Source of the DNA: Cylindrobasidium torrendii FP15055 ss-10
Taxonomy: Eukaryota; Basidiomycota; Agaricomycetes; Agaricales; Physalacriaceae
DNA: 64,000 nucleotides
Direction: 5' to 3'
Assembly: GCA_000934385.1 (NCBI GenBank)
Contig: KN880435.1
Location: 186,001 to 250,000, forward strand
Below are positions 12,007-23,380 of the stretch, piece by piece (position 1 is the stretch's first letter; every line of letters starts with the position of its first letter). The position numbers and the translations under genes were made by a program. Below the pieces are notes generated by a model that was given only the letters and a program-made list of their open reading frames with translations, ran no database searches and had not been told where the DNA came from.

Positions 12007-12117
12007 ATAGATTACACCGACGACAAGTAAGATCGGGTGTGGTCCTCGCGGTAGCCCTTTAAAAACAGCCAAAAGTTTCGTGGTTCCTCGCCTTCCGCCT
12101 CCCACCATTGCCTTAGC

Positions 12118-14635
12118 ATGTCGGACACCAAAAGCATGACCAGCATCCACAGCGCCAATATCCTGGGATCAACCAGCCCTGGTGTTCAGCGCATTGAAGC
12201 AATCACCGCTTCTTTCACCAGGTGGACCAAAATTTGCCTTTTCGTGTCCATTTTCCTTGTTGCATATGCATATGGACTGGATGGTACCATCCGCTACACC
12301 TACCAGGTAGCACTCAATCTCTACGACACTTCCCAATACTCATCTTTCCCAGACGTATGCGACCAACGGCTATGCAACTCACTCTCTCTTGGCCACCATC
12401 AATGTCCTGCGCTCAGTCATCGCGGCAGCTGCTCAGGTGATTTTCTCAGGGCGACTCGTCGTCTATTATCTGACCAGTTCGTGCTGTAGCCGACGCTGGC
12501 CAAGCTCATGGATGTTTTCGGTCGGTTCGAGGTCCTTGTGGCGTCCATCCTCTTCTACATCGTTGGTATGTCGAATTCCTCGCTGGGTGATACAGCAGGA
12601 CTCAACATCTTGTAGGGACCATCATTGAGGCTTCGTCCACTGGCGTAAGGTCGTTCTCCGCGGGTGCTGTCTTGTACCAGGTGTGTGCATCTGTAACATT
12701 CAGACGTGTGCTTCCTCATCGACATCTCGTCAGGTTGGTTATACCGCCATCATGCTCTTGGCTGAGGTTCTTGTCGGCGATACGACGTCCATGCGCAACC
12801 GTGTCCTTTTTTCGTTCATCCCAGCCTTACCCTTCGTTGTGCGTACAATCTACTCATCTCTTTCTCTCCGCTCACGGCCCCAGATCAATACTTGGGCTAG
12901 TGGCGATATCACTGCTGCCGTCCTTGCTCGGACGACCTGGCAGTGGGGTATCGGAATGTGGGCCATCATTTATCTCGGTAAGTCCGATGCCGCTTTCTCA
13001 CATATACAATTCTCAACGACATCCAGTATGCACCATCCCACTGCTGGCCACTCTGTGGTTCGCTGGTCGCCGTGCAAAGCGCTCTGGAACTCTTGACGAC
13101 TACAAAACCCCCTTCCAGTCCATGGGATTCGCCAAACTCGCCGTCGCGCTCTTCTGGCAACTCGATGTTATTGGAATTATCCTCATCATTGCTAGTGCGT
13201 TTTGAACTATCTTGACTTTAACTTCTTGCTCATCATGCCCTAGTCTTCGCATTGATCCTTGTTCCCTTCACCCTTGCGGGGTCGGTCGCGGGACAGTGGA
13301 AGAGTGGGCACATCATCGCAATGCTAGGTGGGTGCTACTTCCCCTCTAATGTGAATGGGAGGCTCATGTCTTCCAGTGATTGGTGTGTGCTGCATTCCGG
13401 TCTTCGCGATCTGGGAGACCAGGACGAAGCACCCCCTTGTTCCCTTCCGGGTATGTTTTGTTGCCATCTGCAAGGACGTTGGACTAATTCCCACCAGCTT
13501 TTGACCGATCGTGGTGTCTGGGCAGCTCTTGGAATGGCCGTTTTCCTGAACACTAGTGAGCTCGTCCGAGACCACCATTGTGCCAGACGCTCATTCATTC
13601 CGCTAGCTTGGTATCTCCAGGGCGAATACCTCTACACCGTGGTGGTCGTCGCATTCAACGAGACCATCAAGTCTGCCACCCGCATCACCAGTCTGTATTC
13701 GTTTGCCAGTGTTCTCACTGGGACAGCGCTCGGTTTCGTGGTACGCTATGTGCGCTACCTCAAGCCATTGTATGTCATATTTGCGTGCAGCCTTTTCAAG
13801 TGTTTACTCACCATTTCCAGCATCGTCTTCGGTGTCTGCCTGTTCTTTGTCGCGTTTGGTCTCCTCATCCGCTTCCGTGGTGGCTCGGGCGGCTCCAGCC
13901 ACTCTGCAATCATCGGTGCCCAGATTGTATTGGGTATTGCAGGAGGGTAGGCTTGTTTGTTGCGCTGGACATTCCGGAAAACTGACACTTCACAGCATGT
14001 TCGCGTACCCTACCCAGGCTAGCATCCAGTTCACCACAAAGCATGAGCGTGAGTCAACGCTATTTACTCTTGATGTGTGCTAAACTCCTCTAGACTTGGC
14101 CATGGTCACTTCCCTTTACCTTGCATCGTAAGCGATTCTGTTGGGGATATATGAACGAGCCTTATGTCCTCGCAGGTACCAGATTGGTAGCGCACTCGGA
14201 GGCGCGATTTCAGGAGGTGTGCAGTTTGCTCGCTTGTGATATTTGCTTGCTTATCATTCTTCGAATAGCTATTTGGACCAACGTTCTGCCAGGACAATTG
14301 ACTGAGAGGCTCGGAAATGCTACGCTCGCTGCCGAAGTCTACGGTTCCCCGTTGACAGTCGGAGTTAGCTATGCCTGGGGTACGCCAGAGCGCGAATCAA
14401 TTGTCGATGCGTACAAGCACACGCAAAGACTGCTCTGTATCACCGGTATTGCGTACGTCGCGTGGTCCGCTCTGTTTATGAGCTTTTGCTAACTTACCAT
14501 AGACTCTGCATACCGCTCCTTGCCTTTTCCCTCCTCCTCCGAAACCCCAAGCTGACCGACGACCAAGCGGCGCCTGAGGCTGAGGCTGAAGTGGAGGTCC
14601 CTCACTTGGAGAAGGACAACAAAACGGATGTTTAA
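12118..14635 (+). CDS. Siderophore iron transporter, MFS SIT family
   Basis: Major facilitator with about 14 predicted helices, broken into many short exons. Visible in order: TM1 with the SIT signature [80 protein letters not shown], a central loop [54 protein letters not shown] and [23 protein letters not shown]. It ends with a charged tail. SIT proteins import ferric hydroxamate siderophores by proton symport at the plasma membrane. No siderophore synthetase or ornithine hydroxylase lies nearby, so it may take up xenosiderophores. Regulation by an iron GATA factor is suggested by the site at 11998. Confidence 0.9.
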
Positions 14636-14829
14636 AATGGGGTTATGTAGATTCTCTGTGGGTATCATTAGGCGTATTTCTGTAATGCATATTTATTGGC
14701 TCAACTGTGTTCGTGCGTCCTTGAGCTGAGAACGCGATTCCAACAAAACCACGCTGTTGATTCGAACCCACGAAATGGACCATCGTTGCCACGGGGTTCG
14801 ACCACGTTGTCTTCATACACTTCCCCTCC

Positions 14830-17098
14830 ATGGCAGACGTCCTCACTTCAGGCGACGAAGTCTTCGGGAATGCAAGCACATCAGGCAGTCTGAGGTCGAG
14901 GGTCAATTCTACTCCCGCAACTTTGCTACGCCAGCGCCTCTCTTCGGACATGATGCGCCATGGATTTCCGTCCGCAGTGTCCCCTGCCCCAATAGACATC
15001 ACCTCCGCCGGTATCACTGTCCACGCACCGAAAGCAAGACGCTCGTTGCCCCAATGGCTGTACAGTGAAGATGGATACGGCTCAGATTCGAGCGACCAGC
15101 CACCGTCGCGCCCACCATCGACCGGCTCAGTGGGTTCGGTGGGTTCTGTTGCGACCCCAATCACAGGCCCCGGTCCACGCGCCCGCTTCGCGTCGTTTTC
15201 ATCGCTGGTGACCGCCGGATCGACTACTCAACCAGCAGCATCGTCCAGTGCAAGTTCACCTGCTCGAAGACTCATCAAATATGCATTCACTTTCCCTGCG
15301 CCCACTGTGTCTGCCTACCCGACGCTGTCCAAGCTTTCGCGGCCATTCCAAAATCCAACCACATTCACCATTGCTATCGCTATTCTCGTGCGCCTTGCGC
15401 TGTCACTCGGCTCCCATTCTGGAATGGCTACCCCACCCATGTTTGGCGACTTCGAGGCTCAACGGCATTGGATGGAGCTCACCCTGCGTCTGCCTGTTTC
15501 GCAGTGGTACAACTACGAGTTGGAGTGGTGGGGCCTTGATTACCCTCCGCTCACAGCGTATGTGTCGCTATTCTGGGGATGGGTCGGCGAACTGGTGTTC
15601 AGTGGGAAGGAAAGAGGATGGTTTGCGCTGGATGCATCACGAGGGAATGAAGATCCCTCCCTGAAGGTGTTCATGCGCTGGACTGTGGTGTTGAGTGATG
15701 CGCTGGTGTACATTCCTGCTCTAGTTTGGTGGACATCTCTACGGATACGGTCGAAACGCAGCAGGGTGTGTGATCTAAGCTTCTTGGCCAGAACAATCCG
15801 CTCACGGTTCGCAGTCAACTGCTCTCTTGGTCACCATTCTCCAACCATCACTACTCCTGGTCGATTTTGGACATTTCCAGTACAACTCCGTCATGCTAGG
15901 CTTCACTCTCCTTTCCCTCTGCTGCTTTCAAACCTCGAGGGACGGCCTTGGATGCCTATTCTTTGTTCTAGCGCTCAGCTTCAAGCAAATGGCTCTATAC
16001 TATGCGCCTGCCATTGGATCATACCTCCTCGCCAAATGCATATATACCCGTTCGTTCCCATCTTTCGTCAAATTCGGCGCCGTCACTACGATGGCTTTCC
16101 TCATCATATTTCTTCCCTTCATCCCCTCCTCCTTGCAACAGGTCATACATCGGATATTTCCCCTCGCTCGTGGACTATTCGAGGACAAGGTTGCCAACTT
16201 TTGGTGTGCGACAGACGTTGTCGTGAAATGGAGGAGGCGGATTAGCCGTGACGGTCTGGTATTGCTGTCCACTGGCCTCACTGTCCTATTTTTCGCACCA
16301 TCCGCCCTGGTTTTCTTATGGCCCCGGAAGGATAGCCCTGTGTCGCCTCGCGTATTGCCATTCGCACTCCTCACCAGTTCACTCGCATTCTTCCTGTTCT
16401 CATTCCAAGTCCATGAAAAAACCATCCTTGTGCCGATGTTGGCGCTCATCGCTGCTATACCGCCCGTATCAACAGCACCCACAGATGCGTCAAAATTTGA
16501 CTGGAATGTCTTTGGTGAAGACACGCACGGGGTGTTCATTCTGGCTAATAATGTCGCATGCTTTAGTATGTGGCCCCTCCTCAAGCGTGATGGGCTAGGA
16601 CTGCAATACTTCACTGTCATCGCCTTCTGGAATTATTTGGCATATCGTCCATCGAGCGGACGCTCACTTATTGGCGCCGTTTCCAAAGTTGTGTATACCG
16701 CAATCATTGTGCTACACCTTCTCGAGGCCGTCGTCGCGGTGCCAGCGCGTTACCCAGATTTATGGCCGGTGCTGAACGTCCTGGTGTCGACGCCAGTATT
16801 TGCGGCACTATGGCTTTGGAGTGCGGCGAAGATGTATATGGAGAGCTGGGCTGGAGGCGGATTTGGGTTCGGGGGTGGAGAAGGTTCGGCGACAACGGAG
16901 ACAACCGATGGATTGGCATCGCCAGCCACAACTATACTTTTACCTCCCATGTCGTCACGGACACGGGCGGACAGCCGGCCGCGACACAGGAAAACGTCTA
17001 CGCGCGAGGGGCTCTTGAGGGCACGGTCGCCGTTGGCGGGCTTCTCGCAGGGCAGCTTGGCCGGGGTGGCTGCAGGCGGTTTGGGGGGCGCGTCATAA
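14830..17098 (+). CDS. ALG6: ALG6 dolichyl-P-Glc:Man9GlcNAc2-PP-dolichol alpha-1,3-glucosyltransferase
   Basis: ER membrane enzyme (GT57) that adds the first glucose to the lipid-linked oligosaccharide for N-glycosylation. Two exons joined in phase 0 across an intron at 15766..15814 give 739 residues. Visible: the luminal loop with GDFEAQRHWMELT, then WWGLDYPPLTAY, LLVDFGHFQYN, LALSFKQMALYYAP, FWCATDVVVKW and the QVHEKTILVP loop, all family hallmarks, within a multi-helix body. It is longer than yeast ALG6 (544) because of a Ser/Thr-rich N-terminus of ~170 residues before the first helix and a Gly/Arg-rich tail. The start is the first ATG of the long frame. A shorter start inside the N-terminal extension cannot be excluded. 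Confidence 0.93.
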
Positions 17099-17358
17099 GG
17101 TATCAGACAGTGTACAGCACAAGTGCGTATGTGTATGTTTTGTATTGCTAAAAATCCATGATCTAGTAGAGAGTATGCTTGGGCATCTTTTCTTGGTTTT
17201 TCGAGTCCTGTCATTGCTAACTTAAAAACGGAATTACTAGAATGACATTGTGCCTTTCCATTTGGCTGTGCACGCGAGTATATTTATGCCTACTACTGCT
17301 TAGCGCCTAGATACCAAGGCGAAGTCTGTCGAACGACCGGAGTGAGCGGCATAGAGTC

Positions 17359-17626
17359 ATGCTCGAGTACAAGCACCTACACAGCCTCCATTCTCTGACA
17401 GCTGCGTATGAGCGCCTGGAGACTGGGGAGCAAACTGCGCAGTGCTTGAACCCAGATGGTGAGTGTATGCAGTCGTATTTTATTTGGCAGGAATCACACC
17501 CTTGCATAAGATCTTGAACGAAACGCGCTGCGCTCGAAAGTCGAAGTCAAGACGAAACGAGTGGACCTCCTCCTTGACGAACTTACACACGCACGAGGAT
17601 ATTCAGTAACTGCGTGTCTAATTTAG
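17359..17626 (+). CDS. Possible small two-exon gene, helical protein of unknown function
   Basis: Too short for a normal ORF screen. ATG at 17359 opens an exon to 17458; a 52-nt intron (GTGAGT...ATAAG, 17459..17510) joins in phase to an exon ending at TAG 17626. The 71-residue product is mostly charged helix (TAAYERLETGEQTAQ, then LRSKVEVKTKRVDLLLDELTH). The frame stays open about 13 codons upstream to an acceptor-like CCTAG, so the true 5' end may differ. I recognise no family. Evidence is the good donor, standard intron length and amphipathic sequence; it may be chance. Confidence 0.3.
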
Positions 17627-17734
17627 GTGAATGGTGGTCTGACATGCTGTGCAATAGCAGGTATGGCGTTCTGAGGAGTTCTGTAACATCAGAGCTCGGT
17701 GTTTTTTCCGCTCTTGTTGAGGCGTGAGGGGCAG

Positions 17735-17740
17735 TATAAA
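17735..17740 (+). promoter_or_regulatory. TATA box of the RTA1-like gene
   Basis: TATAAA lies 59 bp before the ATG at 17799 and is followed by a CT-rich stretch at 17768..17790, as in strong fungal promoters. Confidence 0.55.
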
Positions 17741-17798
17741 GAGCTGTCTTGACTTGTATCATAACTATTCTTCCTTCTCCCTCCTCTGTCAAATTACA

Positions 17799-19011
17799 AT
17801 GTCCGACCAAGACCTTCCTGCTGGATATGGTATATTCGTTCATATTCCTATCCTTGAGATCTTAGAGTCTGACCATTTATTTCCAGCGGAGGGCAGCTAT
17901 TGGTACTACGCCCCGAACAAAGGTGATATTTCATATCTCATCTGTTGCTCAAGGATCTGACATAGTCTATTAGTTGCCCCAATTGTGTTCGCCGCATTTT
18001 TCTTGATCTCTGCCATCGTCCATGCCTATCAATGCTCGTAAGCTTGCACTGAAGTTTGTGACATACTTGAGTTGACAGATTATAGGCGGTACCGCTGCTG
18101 GAAGGTTGGATTTCCCTTGCCATGGGCAGGGCTGTTGTTCGTCGGAGCCTTCATTGCGCGCGAGATTGGCGCCTACGACTACGATAATCTTGGTGTTTTC
18201 ATCGCCAGCACGGTTATGTTCCTCGTCGCTGCGTAAGGATTTTTCCGGCCATGTTGGTTACTACCAAACTCATTGACCCTGCAGACCAGTATACGAGGGC
18301 GCCAACTACTTTCTGCTCGGCCGAATTCTATACTACGTCCCCTACAACTCGCCTATCCACCCTGGACGCGTCGTGACCACCTTCCTCGGTGTGGATCTTA
18401 TCATTGCAGTCGTGACAGGCGTCGGCGCTCCGCGCGTTGCCAACTCGAGTGCGTCACAAAGCGAGCAGGACGTCGGGAAAGCCCTTCTCAAGGCTGGCCT
18501 CATTCTCCAGCTTGCATCGATGTTTTGCTTTGTGCTCATTGCGGCTTACTTCCAACGGAAATGCGCAAGGACTGGAACTCTGAGCCACAACCTCCAGAAA
18601 GTGCTCACCATCCTTTACATCAGCTGCGGACTGATTACTGTGCGGACCATCTACCGCACGGTCGAGTATTTCGAAGCTGCTAGCCTCAACGTGTACGCCG
18701 ATGTACTGAACATCAGTCCCTTGCTCAAACAAGAGTGGTTCTTCTGGGTCTTTGAGGCGTCAGTCATGTTCCTCAACACCCTCCTACTCAACATTTGGCA
18801 CCCCTCTCGTTTCCTACCGCGAAACAACAAAATATACCTCAAGCAAGACGGCGTGACGGAGGTGGAGGGTCCAGGATACCACGACAAACGCCCATTCCTT
18901 CTTACGCTATTTGATCCATTCGATGTCGTAGGAATCATCATTGGAAGGGATAAGAAGAACAGATTCTGGGAAGAAGGTTCAGAGGAGTTGAAGCCCACGA
19001 ACGCAGTATGA
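17799..19011 (+). CDS. RTA1-like seven-helix membrane protein
   Basis: Spliced from several short 5' exons and one long 3' exon. The mature start reads MSDQDLPAGYAEGSYWYYAP, followed by seven hydrophobic segments. Family marks are the motif RTIYRTVEYFE near the C-terminal third, FWVFEASVMFLNTLLLNIWHP in the last helix, and the cytosolic tail. The RTA1 family includes yeast Rsb1 (sphingoid base release) and Rta1 (7-aminocholesterol resistance). The actual substrate or signal of Agaricomycete members is unknown, so no specific transport is assigned. The short first exon (about 31 nt) makes the start depend on splicing; the TATA box and CT-rich leader support 17799. Confidence 0.82.
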
Positions 19012-19212
19012 GCGTTATTGTAGATACACGAGGAGCTGGAGAGATTACTTATATGGTGGAACGTAGCATACCCCGCACGCAATTATCACGAGAATGGAAT
19101 AGCTTACAACCTCAGTCGAACCACTGAATGCTGAGCGCTGATGGCGGGTCACACATAATGTGCTCCGATCAATCGATCAAGCTCTCATCCGTGCCGACGA
19201 CAACGCTGTGGC

Positions 19213-21206
19213 ATGACCTCTTCCTCGTCGAACACACCGCCATTGGACGTAGTCGCAAACGACAGCAATCAACCGGCAACCCAGAGCGCAGAAAGCGTGG
19301 CGGCTGGCGTTCGAGAAAGCAACGTCAAGATAGTAAAGAGAGAATATGGAGTGCTCACTTTCAAGGAATGGGTGCAGCTTGTGTTCTGGACGGGCTTGAT
19401 GCGTATGTGCCCAGTCCTTTCACTATCTCCTTCTGTTTCCTCCCCGAGTTCATGACCGTTGTCGAGAAACTCCCATATTATCATCGCCATTTAGCACGAC
19501 TTGTTATTGTCTGACGCTGCAAGCTAACTCGTGCTGATGATAGCAATACATGTATTCTTCCACGTCATATCTACCTCAAAACCTGCACACAAGGTCGCTG
19601 GAGCTTTCAAGAGGCGACGGGCGACTACCACTATCCACAGAAGACGTTCATCCTCAGTTACCTCCAGTCACTCCAGTCGAAATTCACTCCCCCGTCATGT
19701 GCAAGATACGCATGTCACAGGAAAGAGCTGGCGACGCCGGGCGTCGGAGGAGATTGCACGGTTCTCTACAGCACGGCTACCCTTGTTTGCACCACAGGTC
19801 AGTTCTGTCACCAGAACCTGTTCCAGTCTGACATTCCCGTAGGTGCTTTTACAATCTTCGCAGACAGTATACGAAAGATGGGCAGCGACACGCAACCTAC
19901 CGACGACAGTAGATATTCTCTTGGGCGCGGACGAGGCCAGGTTGCTATGGATTGGACCCAAGCCAGCATGTCTACGGGCCAATGTCAATCTTGGTTCTGG
20001 CAATGAAAGCGTCGAGAGGCGCAGGACAGAAGAAGCCGCGAGGCTTCCTGTGATTATGTTCATTCACGGTTAGCATTCTAGCTCTATTTCTCTGTTTTGT
20101 TTGAACCCAATTCTACCAAGGTGGTGGATTTGTGTACCCAATGGCGGACATTGCAAACACATTCTTGCTGTATGTAAAGCAAGAACTTGAGGCGCGACTT
20201 GGGACGCGTGTAGGAGTGTGTGCTTTGGCTTACAGTGCGTGGATCAGCTCAGAAGCCAGTTATCTATCTAACACACCCAGACTTGATTCCCAATGCCGCG
20301 TTTCCAATTCCGCTGCGCGATGCATGCTCAGGCATCCGTTTTCTGCTCGAGTCGGGTGTGCAGCCAGGGAGACTGCAACTGCTCGGGGAGAGCGCAGGCG
20401 GTACTATCCTACTCCACGTGCTTCGCCATCTTGCTAAACCACATTCGGTCGTCGGGAGACTCGTGCTAGGAGAAGACAACGTGGAGGAGCAGAAGGCCGA
20501 ACTTGCAGGGATCTGTGTCATTTCTCCAGGATTGCCGATGCAAGCTGGGGACCCGTTTATGGCCCACGACATTCTCACGCGCGAATCGCTCGAAGCGTTT
20601 AGTAGACTGGTATCGGAAGGTGTACACGAGATGGATAGAGAGTGGGTGTATCCACCAGAGGAAAGCTTACGGGATATGACCGGACGGCTTATGGTGACAA
20701 CGGGAACAGGCGAGATGATGCATGCGGCTCAGGAGCGTCTGCGAGCCACTTTGGTAACGGCGCCTGGCTTACAGTTGACATGGCTGCGAGACCGAGGTCC
20801 TGGCGGAGGGTTCGAAGAGGATACAGGGAGAGAAGGCCGCTCCGGAGGCGCGACCGACGACGGTCAAGGGGGCCTGCACTGTGGCCCAGTGTTTGACTTT
20901 CCTATGGGCGTGCTTGCAGGAGACATGGCCGGTGCTGGTTTCTTGGGCAAGTGTCATTGTGGCTGTGGAGACCACGGAGAAAAAAATCGGGACGACGAGG
21001 AAGAACAGAGTGCAGGCGATGACTATAGGGATGAGGAGGAGGCCGTCGGGGAGTCAGAAGAACGACGTGCTCTCATACACAAACCACATCAGCCTACAGC
21101 CATCTACGGGCGAAAGACACCAGAACATCATGCCGAGATTAGCGCGACGACGACGCGCATCGTGCGCTGGCTTGGGGATGGGTTTGATACCACCGTCCTC
21201 GCGTAG
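19213..21206 (+). CDS. Alpha/beta hydrolase with HGGG and GESAG motifs
   Basis: Hydrolase of the hormone-sensitive-lipase-like (fold-3) type. Seen: YERWAATRNLPTTVD before the core, the oxyanion-hole motif HGGGFVYP formed across an intron near 20070..20122, and the nucleophile elbow LLGESAGGTIL. LVTTGTGEM marks the acid region. A late His in GGLHCGPVFDFP is followed by a final helix IVRWLGDGF. The C-terminal part contains an acidic low-complexity insert (about 20980..21060). Exons between 19390 and 19842 are not resolved: two frames look coding (WSFQEATGDYHYP and ARLPLFAPQ), so an error or a complex splice is possible there. The substrate is unknown; an ester or lactone is likely from the family. 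Confidence 0.7.
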
Positions 21207-21592
21207 TGTATTTTCTACCAAGTTTTGCTAATATAAATTACAATTGGTCATTTGGCAAGAGCTTTCTCAAGCTACCATGTCCTGGTCCATGCTAGTGCAA
21301 GCACTGCGGTGGGTTTATGTTACATGGTGCATTGCCCAACATTATGAATGGTAGGACGGCGGTAGACGATAACGTTGTGGCATTCGTGAAATTTCATGGA
21401 TCGTGACAAATACGTAGTATCTGGTGCTTCTAACTACAAATACATGAGGTTCTCTCCCTAATTACCCAGGCTCAAGCGCAGAAAGTTAAGTTATGAATAT
21501 TTGTTCTGCAGGATGTCAGATGTGACCTGGTGCGGAGGCTCAAGACGTACACATGATAGAATGTTACTCAAGCGGTAGATGCTGGATAGCTC
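21207..21592. other. Intergenic region between convergent genes
   Basis: Sequence downstream of the hydrolase and of the minus-strand hypothetical gene. It is AT-rich with no ORF of note. The 3' end of the hypothetical gene could extend into it through the donor-like GTGAGT near 21608. Confidence 0.5.
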
Positions 21593-22686
21593 CTATGGAA
21601 GTGCACTCACAACCCGACGATGTGTCGGCGCAGGAGGTTTCCGACCATGGCCAAGGGTGGCTTGCGCCTGAGCGTTGGCCATTTTACGCGTGAACTTTGG
21701 CGAAGCGTCCGGGATCACTGGTGCTGATAGGTTGCCTGAAGGTAGCTCGACGCGTTTTTGAAGGGGGTCCCGCTCGTCCTCTGAATCGACTGGGGTTTTG
21801 AGGAATGGTGGTTGCGCTCCAGGAGGCAGAGCGAAATACGGATAGTTGTACGGTTGTGTGCGGTTGACTGGGCCAGATGCTTTCTTGGCCGATGTCTTGA
21901 ATGGTTTGAAGGCGCATCCTGATTTCCCTGTTGGAGGCGACGAGGCGACGCCGCTGCCAGATGCGCGTCGCACAGGTGTAGAAGGACGCGATGATGGCGT
22001 CGAAAGGGTGTCTGATTCCATGTTGGGGATTGTGGCTGAACGTTGCATGAGACCCATGAAACCACCTAGACCAGAACGGCGCGGGGTATCAATTTCGGGG
22101 ATTGTTTCTGGAGTAACATGAAATGAGACAGAGGGAGATAGCGGTAGAGACCAGACCTACCTTGAACCTGGTCAATAGAAACCTTCCGCGACTTTTTCCC
22201 CTTTTCCGATGGTCTGAGCTTTGGTAATCGTGAGTACACCGGACTGGCGTTTGTAATCGAGGATGAGTCTGAGTCGGTGCATGACACCTCGGCGGCTTCC
22301 CGTAACACACGGTCGGCATCCGCGGATAAACCAGGAGACACTAATGTCGAAGACGAAGAGAGGGGGCTCTCTGTCAGCACTGGGGTTACTGGTGAAAGTG
22401 GTGGTCCAGGAGAGGCAGACTGATGTTTTGAGCGCCTATTGATCTGCGACTCGACGAAGGATACCTTGCGGCTGTCTGAACGGGTTGAAATGGAGGACCC
22501 CATGATGATAGGAGTGAGAGTAACAGTTCTCGAGGGAAGTCCAGGAGGAGCAGAACGTCTGCGCGCTTTGAGTGCTACGGGCCTGTCCTGCATCGCTGGG
22601 AGAGGCGTCTTGACCGATGGGATGATCCACATAGTCCAGACGGACAAAAGACTCTGCTGAAAGTCAGCCAGAGTAGGGAAAGACAT
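21593..22686 (-). CDS. Hypothetical Ser/Pro-rich protein
   Basis: Two main exons: one from 22686 down to about 22160 ending in RKVSIDQVQ, and one beginning ETIPEIDTPRRSGLGGF and ending at 21593. An intron of about 55 nt lies between. The protein is low-complexity, rich in Ser, Pro and basic patches, with a better ordered segment PYNYPYFALPPGAQPPFL near the C-terminus. I do not recognise a domain. Upstream, 22780..22690 encodes a hydrophobic stretch (VAARGLSYIFFAMACSL) in a frame that could join the first exon by a short intron. The real start may therefore be near 22780 and the protein membrane-anchored. Confidence 0.55.
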
Positions 22687-22780
22687 TCAAAGAACATGCC
22701 ATTGCGAAGAATATATAGCTCAACCCTCTGGCCGCTACAGTGGCAACGAGCGTTGGATTGCTCGGAGGCGCTGCAGACAT

Positions 22781-23380
22781 TGGCATAGATGGCGCTGGAT
22801 GAAGTTCTCCGGACGATGGTAGGAGAGCAAGACCATGCCCAATTCAGAGTAAGGAAAAAAGGAGTTCAGCAGTTACGTTGAGCCTTTTATAATACTTGTC
22901 CCGATCAGCCGTCACGGAAGGGGGATGAAAGACTTTGAAAACGCGACGTTTCTGCAGTGGATAAAACGACCAAAATGGGCTCACATGCAAGTAAGAAAGC
23001 AAGGACGATGCTCGGATTCTGGCGAATAAGCCTAGAAAGTCGGACCATTTGGTTTGCCCATAATCAGTTCAATATCATCACGTCATGGCAAACTTAATTG
23101 CCCGCGATCGCGGTCGTTTTCGTCGGATTGATACCTCCTTTTGGCACAATGTCGGTGTGAACCGCATGTCAAGAGTGTCTCCCCGGATGCCAGCCTGCAG
23201 CGGCTGAGTAAAACGCTGGTAAGAAAACTTTGGCTTGTATGTAACCAACTTCCAACAATCCGGTAATTACATGCATTCTCTCAGTGCGACGACAAACAGG
23301 GCATCAAGTGGCACCATGTACATTTATTAGGTCTGTCACTCAAGTCTAGCAGATGTCTAGCCAGTCTCAACATACATCAA
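22781..23380. other. Intergenic region upstream of the hypothetical gene
   Basis: About 600 bp between two minus-strand genes, holding the promoter of the hypothetical gene and the 3' flank of the helicase. I see no gene, repeat or RNA here. Confidence 0.5.

Larger units (their letters stand above)
10965..12117. other. Intergenic region between divergent EXO5 and the siderophore transporter
   Basis: About 1.15 kb of shared upstream sequence. It holds a (CCTAT)n microsatellite at 11571..11590 and two GATA-type elements closer to the transporter. An EXO5 start at 11144 would shorten it. No further gene is recognised. Confidence 0.55.

Noticed and set aside
14750..14790. B-box-like GGGTTCGAATC on the minus strand before ALG6
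   Set aside because: No matching T-stem or upstream A box.
12118..21206. A siderophore biosynthesis cluster around the SIT gene
   Set aside because: No non-ribosomal peptide synthetase, ornithine monooxygenase or acyltransferase is present; neighbours are ALG6 and unrelated genes.
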